Shown here: piece after piece, positions 9,592-17,482 of the stretch
Layout of the letters: each line of letters begins with the position of its first letter
Numbering within the stretch: position 1 is the first letter of the stretch
Assembly (NCBI GenBank): GCA_902774265.1
Contig: CACYHR010000006.1
Coordinates: 1 to 64,000, forward strand
Length of the DNA: 64,000 nucleotides
Source: an uncultured Eubacteriales bacterium
GTDB lineage: Bacteria; Bacillota; Clostridia; Peptostreptococcales; Anaerovoracaceae
Reading direction: 5' to 3'
The notes under the pieces: model-generated
Told to the model about the DNA's origin: nothing
Database searches by the model: none
What the model saw: the letters and a program-made list of their open reading frames with translations, nothing else
Program-made: the position numbers and the translations under genes

Positions 9592-9627
9592 AAGTATAAC
9601 ACAATTACGGCCGGCTATGTTATACTT
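9592..9627. promoter_or_regulatory. Mirror-image divergent extended -10 promoters (yhaM / nadE)
   Basis: A 9-bp perfect inverted repeat, AAGTATAAC (9592-9600) and GTTATACTT (9619-9627), places an extended -10 element TGTTATACT on each strand: plus strand at 9618-9626 reading toward nadE, minus strand at 9601-9593 reading toward yhaM. No good -35 hexamer is visible on either side, as is common for extended -10 promoters. The two -10 boxes face away from each other with about 22 bp between them, so RNA polymerases would compete. Confidence 0.55.
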
Positions 9628-9671
9628 AGGCGGTGAAGAAAGTGCAAACGGGATAACAGGAGGATGTTGAA

Positions 9672-10427
9672 ATGATGGATTTTGATGCCGGAAAAGCGAC
9701 TGAGGCTACAGTCGAATGGATACGCGAATGGTTTGAGAAAAACGGAAAGGGATGCAATGCCATTGTCGGTATCAGCGGAGGCAAGGACAGTTCTATTGCT
9801 GCTGCGCTCTGTGCCGAGGCACTTGGAAAAGACAGAGTGATCGGCGTTCTGATGCCTAACGGCGAGCAGTCCGACATAGATATGGCAAAGCTGCTGGTGG
9901 AACATCTTGGAATAAAGCATTATATTATAAATATAAAAGGAGCTTTTGACTCGCTGATAGCGGAGCTCGGAAAAGCAGGCGTTGAAGCGGGCAAAGATAC
10001 GATAATAAATCTGCCGCCACGGCTTCGGATGTCCACTCTCTATGCTGTCGGGCAGAGCTGCAACGGCAGAGTTGTGAACACATGCAATCTCTCCGAAGAC
10101 TGGGTAGGTTATTCGACACGTTACGGAGATTCAGTAGGTGATTTCAGCCCTCTTTCATGCTTTACAACGGATGAGATAAGAGCCATGGGCAGATATGTCG
10201 GCCTTCCGGCAGTGCTGGTAGATAAAGTACCGACAGACGGTCTCTCGGGTATGTCGGATGAGGAAAAACTCGGCTTCACATATGAAGTGCTCAACAGATA
10301 TATACGCACGGGAGAGATAGATGATCCTGCGACCAAAGAACGAATAGACAGCATGCATGTCAGGAATCTGTTTAAGCTGAGATTCATGGACTGCTTCAAA
10401 TATGACGGAGTTAAAACTGCCATATAG
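9672..10427 (+). CDS. nadE: Ammonia-dependent NAD+ synthetase
   Basis: Converts deamido-NAD (nicotinic acid adenine dinucleotide) to NAD+ using ATP and ammonia, the last step of NAD synthesis. The ATP-binding PP-loop GISGGKDSS is at about residues 34-42. Other conserved parts are the deamido-NAD site around CNLSEDWVGYSTRYGDSVGDFSPL (about 138-160) and KVPTDGLSG (about 185). At 251 residues it has no glutaminase domain, so it is the ammonia-using short form. The ribosome site AGGAGG lies about 10 bases before the ATG at 9672; a second ATG follows directly. It is transcribed from the promoter pair at 9592-9627. Confidence 0.94.
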   Translation: MMDFDAGKATEATVEWIREWFEKNGKGCNAIVGISGGKDSSIAAALCAEALGKDRVIGVLMPNGEQSDIDMAKLLVEHLGIKHYIINIKGAFDSLIAELGKAGVEAGKDTIINLPPRLRMSTLYAVGQSCNGRVVNTCNLSEDWVGYSTRYGDSVGDFSPLSCFTTDEIRAMGRYVGLPAVLVDKVPTDGLSGMSDEEKLGFTYEVLNRYIRTGEIDDPATKERIDSMHVRNLFKLRFMDCFKYDGVKTAI

Positions 10428-10476
10428 GGCGGGCTGCATTGCTGGATATGCCTGACACAAGATATAACAGACACCG

Positions 10477-10590
10477 GATGTCCCCCGCCTCTTAGGCGGC
10501 GGGGTCCATTTTCGACCATCAGTGGTGGGTAACAATCCCCCACTGATGCTCTCAGGAGCTCGGCGTCGCTCGCTCCAATCAAGCGAGCTT
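10477..10590 (-). mobile_element. Orphan IS200/IS605-type structured end (possible omega-RNA 3' region)
   Basis: Three strong hairpins lie back to back: CCCCGCC/GGCGGGG (10483-10489, 10498-10504), CATCAGTGG/CCACTGATG (10517-10525, 10540-10548; inner GGG/CCC pairs extend it), and GCTCGCT/AGCGAGC (10568-10574, 10582-10588). Read on the minus strand the order is hairpin 3, 2, 1, with a GC-rich terminal hairpin. This resembles the right ends of IS605-family TnpB elements, whose RNA serves as the guide scaffold. No tnpA or tnpB is nearby, so it would be a remnant or a non-autonomous copy. The identification is from memory of similar ends; the hairpins themselves are directly visible. It directly abuts the next gene. 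Confidence 0.5.
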
Positions 10591-10633
10591 GTTGTGGTTG
10601 AAGCAGAGTGGAAAGATATCAGAAAAGAGAACC

Positions 10634-11848
10634 TTGGAAAACAACACTGATAAGAACAGATCAAATACTTATGACTGCATAATAATCGGAGGCGGAGCAT
10701 CCGGGCTGATGCTGGCTGCGGGACTTGAGTGCCGCGGCCTTATTCGCGGTCTCATAATCGAAAAAACATCGCGGCCGGGATCCAAACTGCTCATGAGCGG
10801 CGGCGGCAGATGTAATATAACTCACGGAGGATCCATCAAAGAGTTTATTAACGCTTACGGTGATGATGCAGGGCTGAGACTGCGAAAATGTCTATACCGC
10901 CACAGCAATACAGAACTGACAGGCTGGCTTGAGGAAACAGGAGTGGGGCTTGCGGATGAGAGCGGTCAACCTGTGTATTCGTATGACCTGAGTGAAGCCG
11001 GCAGGATTTTCCCTGCCTCAATGAGGTCTGCTGATGTGCTTAATGCCTTTCTCAGGGCTGCGAAATCTAACGGATGGGAGTTACGCACAGGTAAAACGGT
11101 ATGCGGGATCGAAGCCGGCGAAGAAGATGCCGAAAACGCATGGACTGTGCTGACGGACGACGGATGCAGCTATTATTCGCGCTGTGCAGTCATCGCTACG
11201 GGAGGTATAACATATCCAGAGACAGGATCTGACGGATCGATGTTCGGAATTCTGAGAGGATCGGGCATTGGGATCAATGGACCGCGCCCGGCTCTTGCAC
11301 CGATAAATGTCAAAGACTATCCGTATGAGGAATTGAGCGGTATATCGATCCCGGATGTCACGGTTACGGCTTTTGCTTCAGATGCAGCATACACATGTAA
11401 GGGCAAAGCTGCGCGCATGAACGGAGACCTGCTCTTTACACACAGAGGTTTTTCCGGCCCCGTTATACTCAATATTTCACGATATGCAGAACCCGAGCAG
11501 CTGATAAGGATAAAATACAATAAAGAATTTAACGAGCTGCCTCGCCGTATGCGAAAGATACTCGAAGACAGATCCAGAGGATCGTCCGGCGATATACGCA
11601 CTTCAAAGCTTGCAGGGCTGCTTGATGCAGATGATTTCACTGTTGAATCGGTAGACAGGCGGGGAATGGTTACAGCAGGAGGGATATGCCTTGAATGCAT
11701 AGATATGGCTACAATGCAGATAAAACCCGGACTCTATGCTGTCGGCGAAGCTGTAAATGCTGACGGCATCACGGGCGGCTACAATCTGCAGATGTGCTGG
11801 TCGACCGCAATGACAGCAGCAGACAGCATCAGGGAAAAAATATATTAG
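10634..11848 (+). CDS. BaiN/HI0933-family FAD-dependent oxidoreductase
   Basis: Flavoprotein of about 404 residues in the HI0933/BaiN group, soluble, substrate unknown. The N-terminal Rossmann FAD site is YDCIIIGGGASGLMLA (about residues 14-29), followed by the family signature GSKLLMSGGGRCNITHG (about 50-66). A second conserved part is AVIATGGITYPETGSDG, and the C-terminal FAD-binding segment is PGLYAVGEAVNADGITGGYNLQ. The start is uncertain: TTG 10634 gives a short N-terminus before the Rossmann strand, and TTG codons at 10589-10600 would add up to 15 residues but lie in the structured element upstream. None has a good ribosome site, suggesting that the element replaced the original leader. 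Confidence 0.87.
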   Translation: MENNTDKNRSNTYDCIIIGGGASGLMLAAGLECRGLIRGLIIEKTSRPGSKLLMSGGGRCNITHGGSIKEFINAYGDDAGLRLRKCLYRHSNTELTGWLEETGVGLADESGQPVYSYDLSEAGRIFPASMRSADVLNAFLRAAKSNGWELRTGKTVCGIEAGEEDAENAWTVLTDDGCSYYSRCAVIATGGITYPETGSDGSMFGILRGSGIGINGPRPALAPINVKDYPYEELSGISIPDVTVTAFASDAAYTCKGKAARMNGDLLFTHRGFSGPVILNISRYAEPEQLIRIKYNKEFNELPRRMRKILEDRSRGSSGDIRTSKLAGLLDADDFTVESVDRRGMVTAGGICLECIDMATMQIKPGLYAVGEAVNADGITGGYNLQMCWSTAMTAADSIREKIY

Positions 11849-12088
11849 TCCGGGTTTTATCCGTATCGAAATGAGCTGTTTAACAGACTCAATGAATAAT
11901 ATGACGATCAGGTGAATCTGTGCAAAGGATACTTCACAGCCGGACATACAATATGGTAGTAAAATTGGCTAAAGAGCCGTTAATGCTGCCATTTCTTTTT
12001 TGTGTTCACATACTGTGCACAGAGAGTCCGTCATGCATGGCGCCGGTATGAAGCAGAAAAAAAGAGTACAACAGGGAGACCGGGAGAA

Positions 12089-12853
12089 ATGATGATAAGA
12101 GCATTTGGCGCTGCGGCGCTTGATCTGGTTTATCCGAAGGGACTATACTGCATTTGCTGCGGCAAGATTACAGATGACAGCAGAACATACAGGCTGTGCG
12201 GGGAGTGCATGGACAGCATGAAATGGATAGGCGGACGCATATGCGAAAGATGCGGCAGACCGCTTGCTGATATCAATCCTTATGATCAGTGCTTTATATG
12301 CAGGCAGCATAAGCATCATTTTGACAGCGGTTATACATGTACAGCCTACAGCAGATGTGAGAGAGCAGTAATATTCTCTCTCAAATACGACGGCAATGCG
12401 GATATTGCTGATACGATAGGAGAAATCATGTATGACAGGATGACTGTGGAATTCAGTCCGGATGAGCTGTACGGCAAGTACAATATGGTTCTGCCTGTGC
12501 CGATACACAGACACAAGCTCAGCTTAAGGGGTTTCAATCAGGCGGGTCTGATAGCTGATTCCTTTGCATCTCGATCAGGGATAAAAGCAGATCCGTACAT
12601 ACTCAGAAGAGAGCGCGAGACGCGGATGATGAGATCATTATCCCCTCAGGAAAGACGTGAGAATATACGCGGGGCGTTCAGTATAAGGGAAAGAAGGCGG
12701 ACTGATGTTTCCGGAAAATCGATTCTTATCATAGATGATATCTACACGACAGGATCGACCATAGATGAGATAGCGCAGGTCCTCAAAGCTGCCGGAGCCG
12801 AGAGAGTGGATTTCCTTACATTTGCAGCCGGATCAGATATGCTGAAATCGTAA
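12089..12853 (+). CDS. comF: ComF-family phosphoribosyltransferase-like protein
   Basis: Protein of about 254 residues related to ComFC/GntX. The N-terminal zinc ribbons are clear: CICCGK and CGEC, then CERCGRPL and CFICRQ (about residues 15-70). The C-terminal half is a type I phosphoribosyltransferase fold with the PRPP-binding loop SILIIDDIYTTGSTIDE (about 212-228). Homologues support DNA uptake in competence, but the biochemical reaction is not established. The ATG at 12089 (GGGAGA just before it) is preferred to an upstream in-frame GTG at 12002; ATG 12092 is also possible. The 240 bases before it show no other gene or clear promoter. Confidence 0.87.
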   Translation: MMIRAFGAAALDLVYPKGLYCICCGKITDDSRTYRLCGECMDSMKWIGGRICERCGRPLADINPYDQCFICRQHKHHFDSGYTCTAYSRCERAVIFSLKYDGNADIADTIGEIMYDRMTVEFSPDELYGKYNMVLPVPIHRHKLSLRGFNQAGLIADSFASRSGIKADPYILRRERETRMMRSLSPQERRENIRGAFSIRERRRTDVSGKSILIIDDIYTTGSTIDEIAQVLKAAGAERVDFLTFAAGSDMLKS

Positions 12854-12967
12854 TGCGCATCAGCACACGGCCTGATAGAAACTATTTTGCGGTTGCCTTC
12901 CTGAGTGAATGGCGATAAAATGATTCCCGGACTTTGAATAATTGCAGATTTACGGAGGTCGTTACAG

Positions 12968-13618
12968 ATGAAGAAAAAACTGATGCTTATTACACTTATC
13001 GCTGTGCTGGCTCTTGCGGCACTGACGGGATGCGGCGGCAATGATGCCGGCGATACAGAAGAAACGACGGATACGGCGGAGACAGAAGAAACAACTGAAG
13101 CAGCAGAGGCGGCGGATCCTATCGGCATTCACCATGCCGAGATCGATATAAAGGACTATGGTACTGTAAAGCTTGAACTTGACGGTGATACCGCACCTGT
13201 CACGGTTCAGAATTTTATGGATCTGGCAAACGACGGATTTTATGACGGACTGACATTCCACCGCATTATTGATGGCTTTATGATACAGGGTGGAGATCCC
13301 AACGGTGACGGAACAGGCGGATCTGACAGGAATATCAAGGGTGAATTCGCATCTAACGGTATCAAAAATGATATTTCCCATAAAAAAGGCGTCATTTCCA
13401 TGGCGCGTGCACAGGATCCGGACAGCGGCAGTTCGCAGTTCTTCATCATGGTTGAAGACGGGGATTATCTGGATGGTGATTACGCAGCATTCGGGCATGT
13501 AACAGAAGGACAGGACATAGTTGACAAGATAGCGGCTGATGCAAAGCCTCTGGATGACAACGGAACCATTGATAAAAAGGATCAGCCGGTGATCGATACG
13601 ATCAGGATCACAGACTGA
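12968..13618 (+). CDS. Cyclophilin-type peptidyl-prolyl isomerase lipoprotein
   Basis: Surface-anchored prolyl isomerase of 216 residues. The signal peptide ends in a lipobox LTGC (Cys about residue 19), followed by a Glu/Thr/Ala-rich linker to about residue 50. The cyclophilin domain (about 55-214) has VTVQNFMDLANDGFYDGLTFHRIIDGFMIQGGDP with the catalytic Arg in FHRII, then GVISMARAQDPDSGSSQFFIM. It is expected to assist folding of exported proteins outside the membrane. GGAGG at 12955-12959 precedes the ATG. It stands alone between comF and the SGNH hydrolase; no clear terminator is seen. Confidence 0.94.
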   Translation: MKKKLMLITLIAVLALAALTGCGGNDAGDTEETTDTAETEETTEAAEAADPIGIHHAEIDIKDYGTVKLELDGDTAPVTVQNFMDLANDGFYDGLTFHRIIDGFMIQGGDPNGDGTGGSDRNIKGEFASNGIKNDISHKKGVISMARAQDPDSGSSQFFIMVEDGDYLDGDYAAFGHVTEGQDIVDKIAADAKPLDDNGTIDKKDQPVIDTIRITD

Positions 13619-13752
13619 TCGGTCTGTTGCAGTAATTGACAGCTGTTAACACTACCCGTTTTTTCTCAGCAGGAAGACCGGGTTTATTGCGCGGTATTCA
13701 AGATCTGAGGTATAATATACTAACTGTATTATACGAAGGGAACTATACAAAA

Positions 13753-14757
13753 ATGAATAAGAAACATTTTACTTTGATTATGATTTCTGTAATGGCATTT
13801 GTTATGCTTTTCTCTGCTGTGAATGTTTTTGCTGCAAAAGACAAGATTATCAAAGTATCATCGAGTACATATGTCAGCGTGGGCTGGGAAAAAAAGCTTA
13901 ATGCCTCGGCAGGAACTGCTCTGAAATATAAAAGTTCCGACAAATCTGTTGTGAAGGTAACGCGCGATGGCGTAATCAGGGGCGTAAAAAAAGGAAACGC
14001 TAAGATCACTGTTACTGCTGCGGCTAAGGGTAAGTACAGGACTGCAAAAAAAACCGTCAGTGTCAGCGTTGTTGATCCTGCATATAATAAGAATGTGCTG
14101 ATAGAAGGCGACAGTATACAGGCAAAAGCGGGACAGCATATTTATTATGCCTGCCGGCAGATGCAGGCTGCTTCTGTTACTCTGAATGCCATAGGCGGCG
14201 CGTCACTGGGTTATAATCCTGACAGCAGGGCAGGATCGAACAGCGTTTATTACAGGATCAGCAATATGACCGATGAAGAACTCAGGTCATTTCATATGAT
14301 TTTTATAAGCGCGGGCACAAATGACTGGAACAGCAAAAAGGCTGATATAAAATGCGGCGATCCTGATTCCAAAGACCCTGCATCGATATGCGGTGCATTG
14401 AATCTGATACTCAAAAGGATAAACAAAGTAGCGCCTAAAACTAAAATAGTAATCGAAACGCCTGTTCACAGATTCAAATATATTGACCCGGATACAAGGG
14501 AAGTGTTTCCGGGCACTGACTGTGATCAGACGAGGAACAGATATGACTGCACACTGCAGGATTTCAGGGATGCAATGAAGAGTGTAGCTGCGAAATACAA
14601 AAACACTTATGTTGTAAACGGAGAGAATATCACCACGGCAGAGGAAATGATGTCTCCTGATTTTACAAGTGACGGTCTGCATCCGAAGCATTATTACGGG
14701 AAAAATATTCTGTCTGTGCGATTCACAGAAGAATTAAACAGAGTAATGGGCATGTAA
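13753..14757 (+). CDS. Secreted SGNH/GDSL hydrolase with Ig-like (BIG2) domain
   Basis: Exported protein of 334 residues. The signal peptide spans about 1-27 (hydrophobic core ITLIMISVMAF-type, cleavage near VFAAK). A BIG2-like bacterial Ig domain follows (about 30-112; YKSSDKSVVKVTRDGVIRGVKKGNAKITV). The SGNH hydrolase domain runs to the end, with block I GDSI (nucleophile Ser, about 121), block III GTNDW (about 190) and block V DGLHP (catalytic Asp and His, about 307). It probably removes ester groups from a cell-wall or host carbohydrate; the substrate is unknown. ATG 13753 is preferred over an upstream in-frame start at 13636 because the signal peptide begins there and GAAGGGA lies upstream. 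Confidence 0.88.
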   Translation: MNKKHFTLIMISVMAFVMLFSAVNVFAAKDKIIKVSSSTYVSVGWEKKLNASAGTALKYKSSDKSVVKVTRDGVIRGVKKGNAKITVTAAAKGKYRTAKKTVSVSVVDPAYNKNVLIEGDSIQAKAGQHIYYACRQMQAASVTLNAIGGASLGYNPDSRAGSNSVYYRISNMTDEELRSFHMIFISAGTNDWNSKKADIKCGDPDSKDPASICGALNLILKRINKVAPKTKIVIETPVHRFKYIDPDTREVFPGTDCDQTRNRYDCTLQDFRDAMKSVAAKYKNTYVVNGENITTAEEMMSPDFTSDGLHPKHYYGKNILSVRFTEELNRVMGM

Positions 14758-14777
14758 TTTTGAAATTCGTATCTTTA

Positions 14778-14807
14778 TTGCATAAGATACTTGTGCTAAA
14801 ATAATAT
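14778..14807 (+). promoter_or_regulatory. Candidate promoter for the raiA-type RNA
   Basis: TTGCAT (14778-14783) and TAATAT (14802-14807) are separated by 18 bases and would place the transcript start at about 14813-14814, exactly where the closing stem of the RNA begins. Match to consensus is moderate (4/6 and 5/6). Confidence 0.45.
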
Positions 14808-14810
14808 CTC

Positions 14811-14996
14811 AGCCCCGGCGGGCATGTTCGTGGTTGAAAGTCCAGGCCAGATACGGGCAAAGGGACCCACGTAAGCAGTTTGCAGAGACAGCTGTGATCA
14901 TGGCGTATCTTAGATGTAAGTCCTCCGGAAACCGGGTTAAGGCGAGTGTGGGGTCAAAGACCAGGTCGAGTGTTTGCCGGGACTATTTTTTCTTTA
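14811..14996 (+). ncRNA. raiA-type structured noncoding RNA with its own terminator
   Basis: A non-coding region of about 186 bases lies upstream of hpf (raiA). Its ends pair through a 10-bp stem: CCCGGCGGGC (14814-14823) with GTTTGCCGGG (14972-14981, three G-U pairs), followed by ATTTTTTCTTT, so the molecule is closed on itself and terminated. Inside are CGTGG/CCACG (14829-14833, 14867-14871), GTCC/GGAC (14840-14843, 14863-14866), CCGG-AAA-CCGG near 14926-14936 and GGTC-AAA-GACC near 14952-14962. Position before the ribosome hibernation gene and the motifs GTTGAAAGTCC and GGGACCCACGTAAG fit what I remember of the raiA motif, a conserved abundant RNA of Firmicutes and Actinobacteria whose function is unknown. 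I considered RNase P RNA and cobalamin riboswitch, and neither fits. Confidence 0.75.
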
Positions 14997-15030
14997 GTAC
15001 ACTTGGTGTACACAAAATCGATTGCGGGTA

Positions 15031-15039
15031 TGTTATAAT
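15031..15039 (+). promoter_or_regulatory. Extended -10 promoter for hpf
   Basis: TGTTATAAT at 15031-15039 is a consensus extended -10 element (TG, one base, TATAAT) downstream of the terminator of the ncRNA. No strong -35 is seen (TGTACA at 15007-15012 is 21 bases away). A start near 15046 would fall inside the first hairpin repeat. Confidence 0.55.
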
Positions 15040-15180
15040 GGTCTCAGGTATTCTAACAGCTTTGCTGCAGGGAAGAGACCATTGATCTCCGCAGGCAGGG
15101 CTGCTGCGATAGAATGGTCTCAGATATTCTTACAGCTTTGCTGCAAGGTAGAGACCATTGATCTCCGCAGGCAGGGCTGC
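15038..15180 (+). repeat. Two tandem 67-bp hairpin repeats in the hpf leader
   Basis: Two near-identical units, 15038-15104 and 15114-15180 (period 76), differ at only a few positions. Each has a perfect 8-bp stem, ATGGTCTC and GAGACCAT, enclosing a small CAGC-TTT-GCTG hairpin, then ATTGATCTCCGCAGGCAGGG and CTGC. A hairpin found in raiA leaders (the raiA-hairpin motif) is known from comparative genomics, and this is probably a duplicated example. The first stem overlaps the TATAAT of the extended -10, so the DNA palindrome could also be an operator. The 55 bases between the repeats and hpf hold its AAGGAGG site and nothing else obvious. Confidence 0.7.
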
Positions 15181-15235
15181 ACAGAATACTCTTAACGGCT
15201 GTGCCGTTATATATATATGTAAGGAGGTACTGAAA

Positions 15236-15769
15236 ATGAAGATTCAGATTTCGGCAAAGAATTACCCTATGAGCGACAAACTCAGCGGATACATTGAAAA
15301 GAAGCTGGGCAAGCTCGATAAGTATTTCAACGAAGACGTAACCGCCAATGTAGTTGTGTCAAAGCAAAGAGAGACACCTAAATTCGAAGCGACTATCAAT
15401 GCCAAACAGGCTGTTTTCAGAGCCGAGCAGGCTAATGACAGCATCTACGATGCGGTAGATATGGCTACAGATAAACTTGCCAACCAGATGAGCAAGCTCA
15501 AGGGCAAGCTCGAAGCAAGATATAAAGAGAATAAGGCGTTAAAGCTTGAATTCATACCTTCACCGGAGGATGAAGAATTTGAAGAGGAACTTGATATCGT
15601 CAGAAGAAAACAGGTTGAGCTTTCACCTATGGTTGCCGAAGAGGCTGTGCTGCAGATGGAAATGCTCGGACATGATTTCTTCGTATTCCTGGATATGGAT
15701 ACTGATGCTGTCAGCGTTGTTTACAAACGTAAAGGCGGCGAATACGGACTTATTGAAACAGACAGATAG
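15236..15769 (+). CDS. hpf: Long-form ribosome hibernation promoting factor
   Basis: Binds the small ribosomal subunit and, through its C-terminal domain, pairs two 70S ribosomes into inactive 100S dimers in stress or stationary phase. Protein of 177 residues. The N-terminal S30AE domain (about 1-95) begins MKIQISAKNYPMSDKLSGYI; the long-form C-terminal dimerisation domain (about 120-177) shows QVELSPMVAEEAVLQMEMLGHDFFVF. Length and both domains are typical of Firmicute long HPF. ATG 15236 follows AAGGAGG (15221-15227) at normal distance and is preferred to an upstream in-frame start. Expression is likely controlled by the hairpin repeats and the extended -10 promoter upstream. Confidence 0.95.
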   Translation: MKIQISAKNYPMSDKLSGYIEKKLGKLDKYFNEDVTANVVVSKQRETPKFEATINAKQAVFRAEQANDSIYDAVDMATDKLANQMSKLKGKLEARYKENKALKLEFIPSPEDEEFEEELDIVRRKQVELSPMVAEEAVLQMEMLGHDFFVFLDMDTDAVSVVYKRKGGEYGLIETDR

Positions 15770-15808
15770 TTTAAATCTGTCATATGACAGGCTTGAAAGG
15801 ACGTGAGC

Positions 15809-17461
15809 ATGAGTCATAGCGACTGGGATCCGGATGATTTTCTGGATTTCGACTACGGCAGGCCGGTGCCCGGCAATAGAAATCAGCAGGGCGCAAAGAC
15901 CACACAAAAAAAAGAGAATGATGATTTAAAGCTCTATGAAGAGCTGAGACGGCAAAGTAAACAGAAGGAACCACAGCCATATGATCCGTATTTTCACCAT
16001 GAAAAGAACGGATCATATGGTGTGCCTCAAAGCTGGTATGAGGTGCAATCCGGGCAGGCTGCAAACGGTTTCGATCCGGCCGGAAAGTCCGGATCGGGTA
16101 AAAAGGCGGGCAAAAAGTCCGGACAGGCAAAAAATGCTGAAGCGCGTAAATCTGCTGATGCAAACCGCCTGAGCAAAAAAGAAAATGCTGCTCTTAAGCG
16201 TGCACAACAGGAAGCTTATGACAGATATCGCAGCAACTATATAAAGTCCGGTGCAAAAAAGTCGGCTGCTAAGGCGGGCTTTTTTACAAAAAGCCTTTCT
16301 GTGATTTATTTGCTTGCTTTGATTGTGTTCGGAGCAACAATAACGATTATGGATGTTATGCCTTTGGGTATGATGATAGCCCTGTATGTCGTTCTTGGAC
16401 TGCTAAGTACTATAATCGTCATACAGCTGAGAAAAAACAATATAAAAAGAGGGGTCAGAGTGATCGCGTCGTTTGTATGTATCTGCCTGATAGCTGTTTA
16501 CGGTGTAGGTACGGCATATGCATTGGGAACGCTTTCATTCCTTGACTATACATCTGTTGAAAATGATAAACGTGTTGCATCTATTACCAAAGAGCCTTTC
16601 AATATGATGATCACGGGAATAGATGTCAGAGGTACGGTAGATGAAGAAGGCCGCTCCGATGTGAATATGGTGGTTTCCGTCAATCCGAACACAGAGCAGA
16701 TTCTGATGACGTCGATACCGAGAGACTATCAGATTTATATGCCTGACAAGGACAACGCGATGGATAAGCTCACGCATACGGGGTTTTACAGCGTTGATAC
16801 GACCATGGGAGCAGAGGAGGAACTGCTTGATACCACGATCAACTACTATGTAAAGGTCAATTTCACCACCGTCATGATGTTTATAGATGCGATCGGCGGA
16901 ATTGATGTTTACTCGGAATACGAATTCAACCCTGTCAAGCGCAGCTGGTGGACTGTCAAAAAGGGATGGAATCACATGAACGGCAGGCAGGCTCTTGCTT
17001 TCGCACGTGAAAGAAAGGCTTTTGCCGACGGGGATAATCAGAGAATAAAGAATCAGCAGGCTGTATTTGAAGCTATGATAAAAAAGGCTACAAGCAGCAA
17101 AACAATACTGCTCAGTTATAATAAAGTTCTGTCAAACCTCAGAGATTATATAGAGATGAGTTTCAGCTCTGCAGAAATGAGAGCGCTTATCAAAATGCAG
17201 CTGGCGAAGAATCCTCAGTGGAAAATATATAAAAATACTATCCGCGGAGGAGACGGGTCTTTGCCTACATATACGACAGGAAATATGGCGTGCTATGTAA
17301 TGACTCAGGATGAGGAAAGCATAACCAATGCCAGAGACCTCATCAGAGCGGTTATGAATGACGGAACACTGGCAAAAGACGATGACAAGAATGTCTATGT
17401 CAAGGATCCGGGTGTAAGCGAAGAAGATCCGGATGTAAGCGAAGAAGAGACAGAAGGATAG
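15809..17461 (+). CDS. LytR-CpsA-Psr (LCP) family cell-wall glycopolymer ligase
   Basis: LCP proteins transfer teichoic acid or other glycopolymers from lipid carrier to peptidoglycan outside the membrane. Protein of about 550 residues. A long basic, Lys/Gln-rich cytoplasmic N-terminus (to about residue 155) precedes three hydrophobic segments (about 165-185, 190-210 and 220-242). The LCP domain follows (about 265-450), with MITGIDVRG, DVNMVVSVNP, SIPRDYQIYMP, GGIDVY and NGRQALAFARERKAF, containing the conserved Arg/Asp residues. The C-terminus has a short acidic repeat, DPGVSEEDPDVSEEE. ATG 15809 has AAGG eight bases upstream; GTG 15803 is an alternative. It lies 39 bases after hpf and 21 before cdaA. 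Confidence 0.92.
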   Translation: MSHSDWDPDDFLDFDYGRPVPGNRNQQGAKTTQKKENDDLKLYEELRRQSKQKEPQPYDPYFHHEKNGSYGVPQSWYEVQSGQAANGFDPAGKSGSGKKAGKKSGQAKNAEARKSADANRLSKKENAALKRAQQEAYDRYRSNYIKSGAKKSAAKAGFFTKSLSVIYLLALIVFGATITIMDVMPLGMMIALYVVLGLLSTIIVIQLRKNNIKRGVRVIASFVCICLIAVYGVGTAYALGTLSFLDYTSVENDKRVASITKEPFNMMITGIDVRGTVDEEGRSDVNMVVSVNPNTEQILMTSIPRDYQIYMPDKDNAMDKLTHTGFYSVDTTMGAEEELLDTTINYYVKVNFTTVMMFIDAIGGIDVYSEYEFNPVKRSWWTVKKGWNHMNGRQALAFARERKAFADGDNQRIKNQQAVFEAMIKKATSSKTILLSYNKVLSNLRDYIEMSFSSAEMRALIKMQLAKNPQWKIYKNTIRGGDGSLPTYTTGNMACYVMTQDEESITNARDLIRAVMNDGTLAKDDDKNVYVKDPGVSEEDPDVSEEETEG

Positions 17462-17482
17462 ATACAGATACTAAAGGGGAAA

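Noticed and set aside
10121..10700. Two overlapping minus-strand frames of 153 and 181 codons
   Set aside because: They run across nadE's 3' end and the hairpin element; peptides across the hairpins are translations of structured DNA, not proteins.
14811..14996. RNase P RNA or cobalamin riboswitch
   Set aside because: The GAAAGTCC string suggested RNase P RNA, but length is too short and other conserved regions are missing; the cobalamin-box pattern is also absent.
14834..15085. 83-codon plus-strand frame inside the raiA-type RNA
   Set aside because: No ribosome site and the region is explained by paired RNA structure and a terminator.
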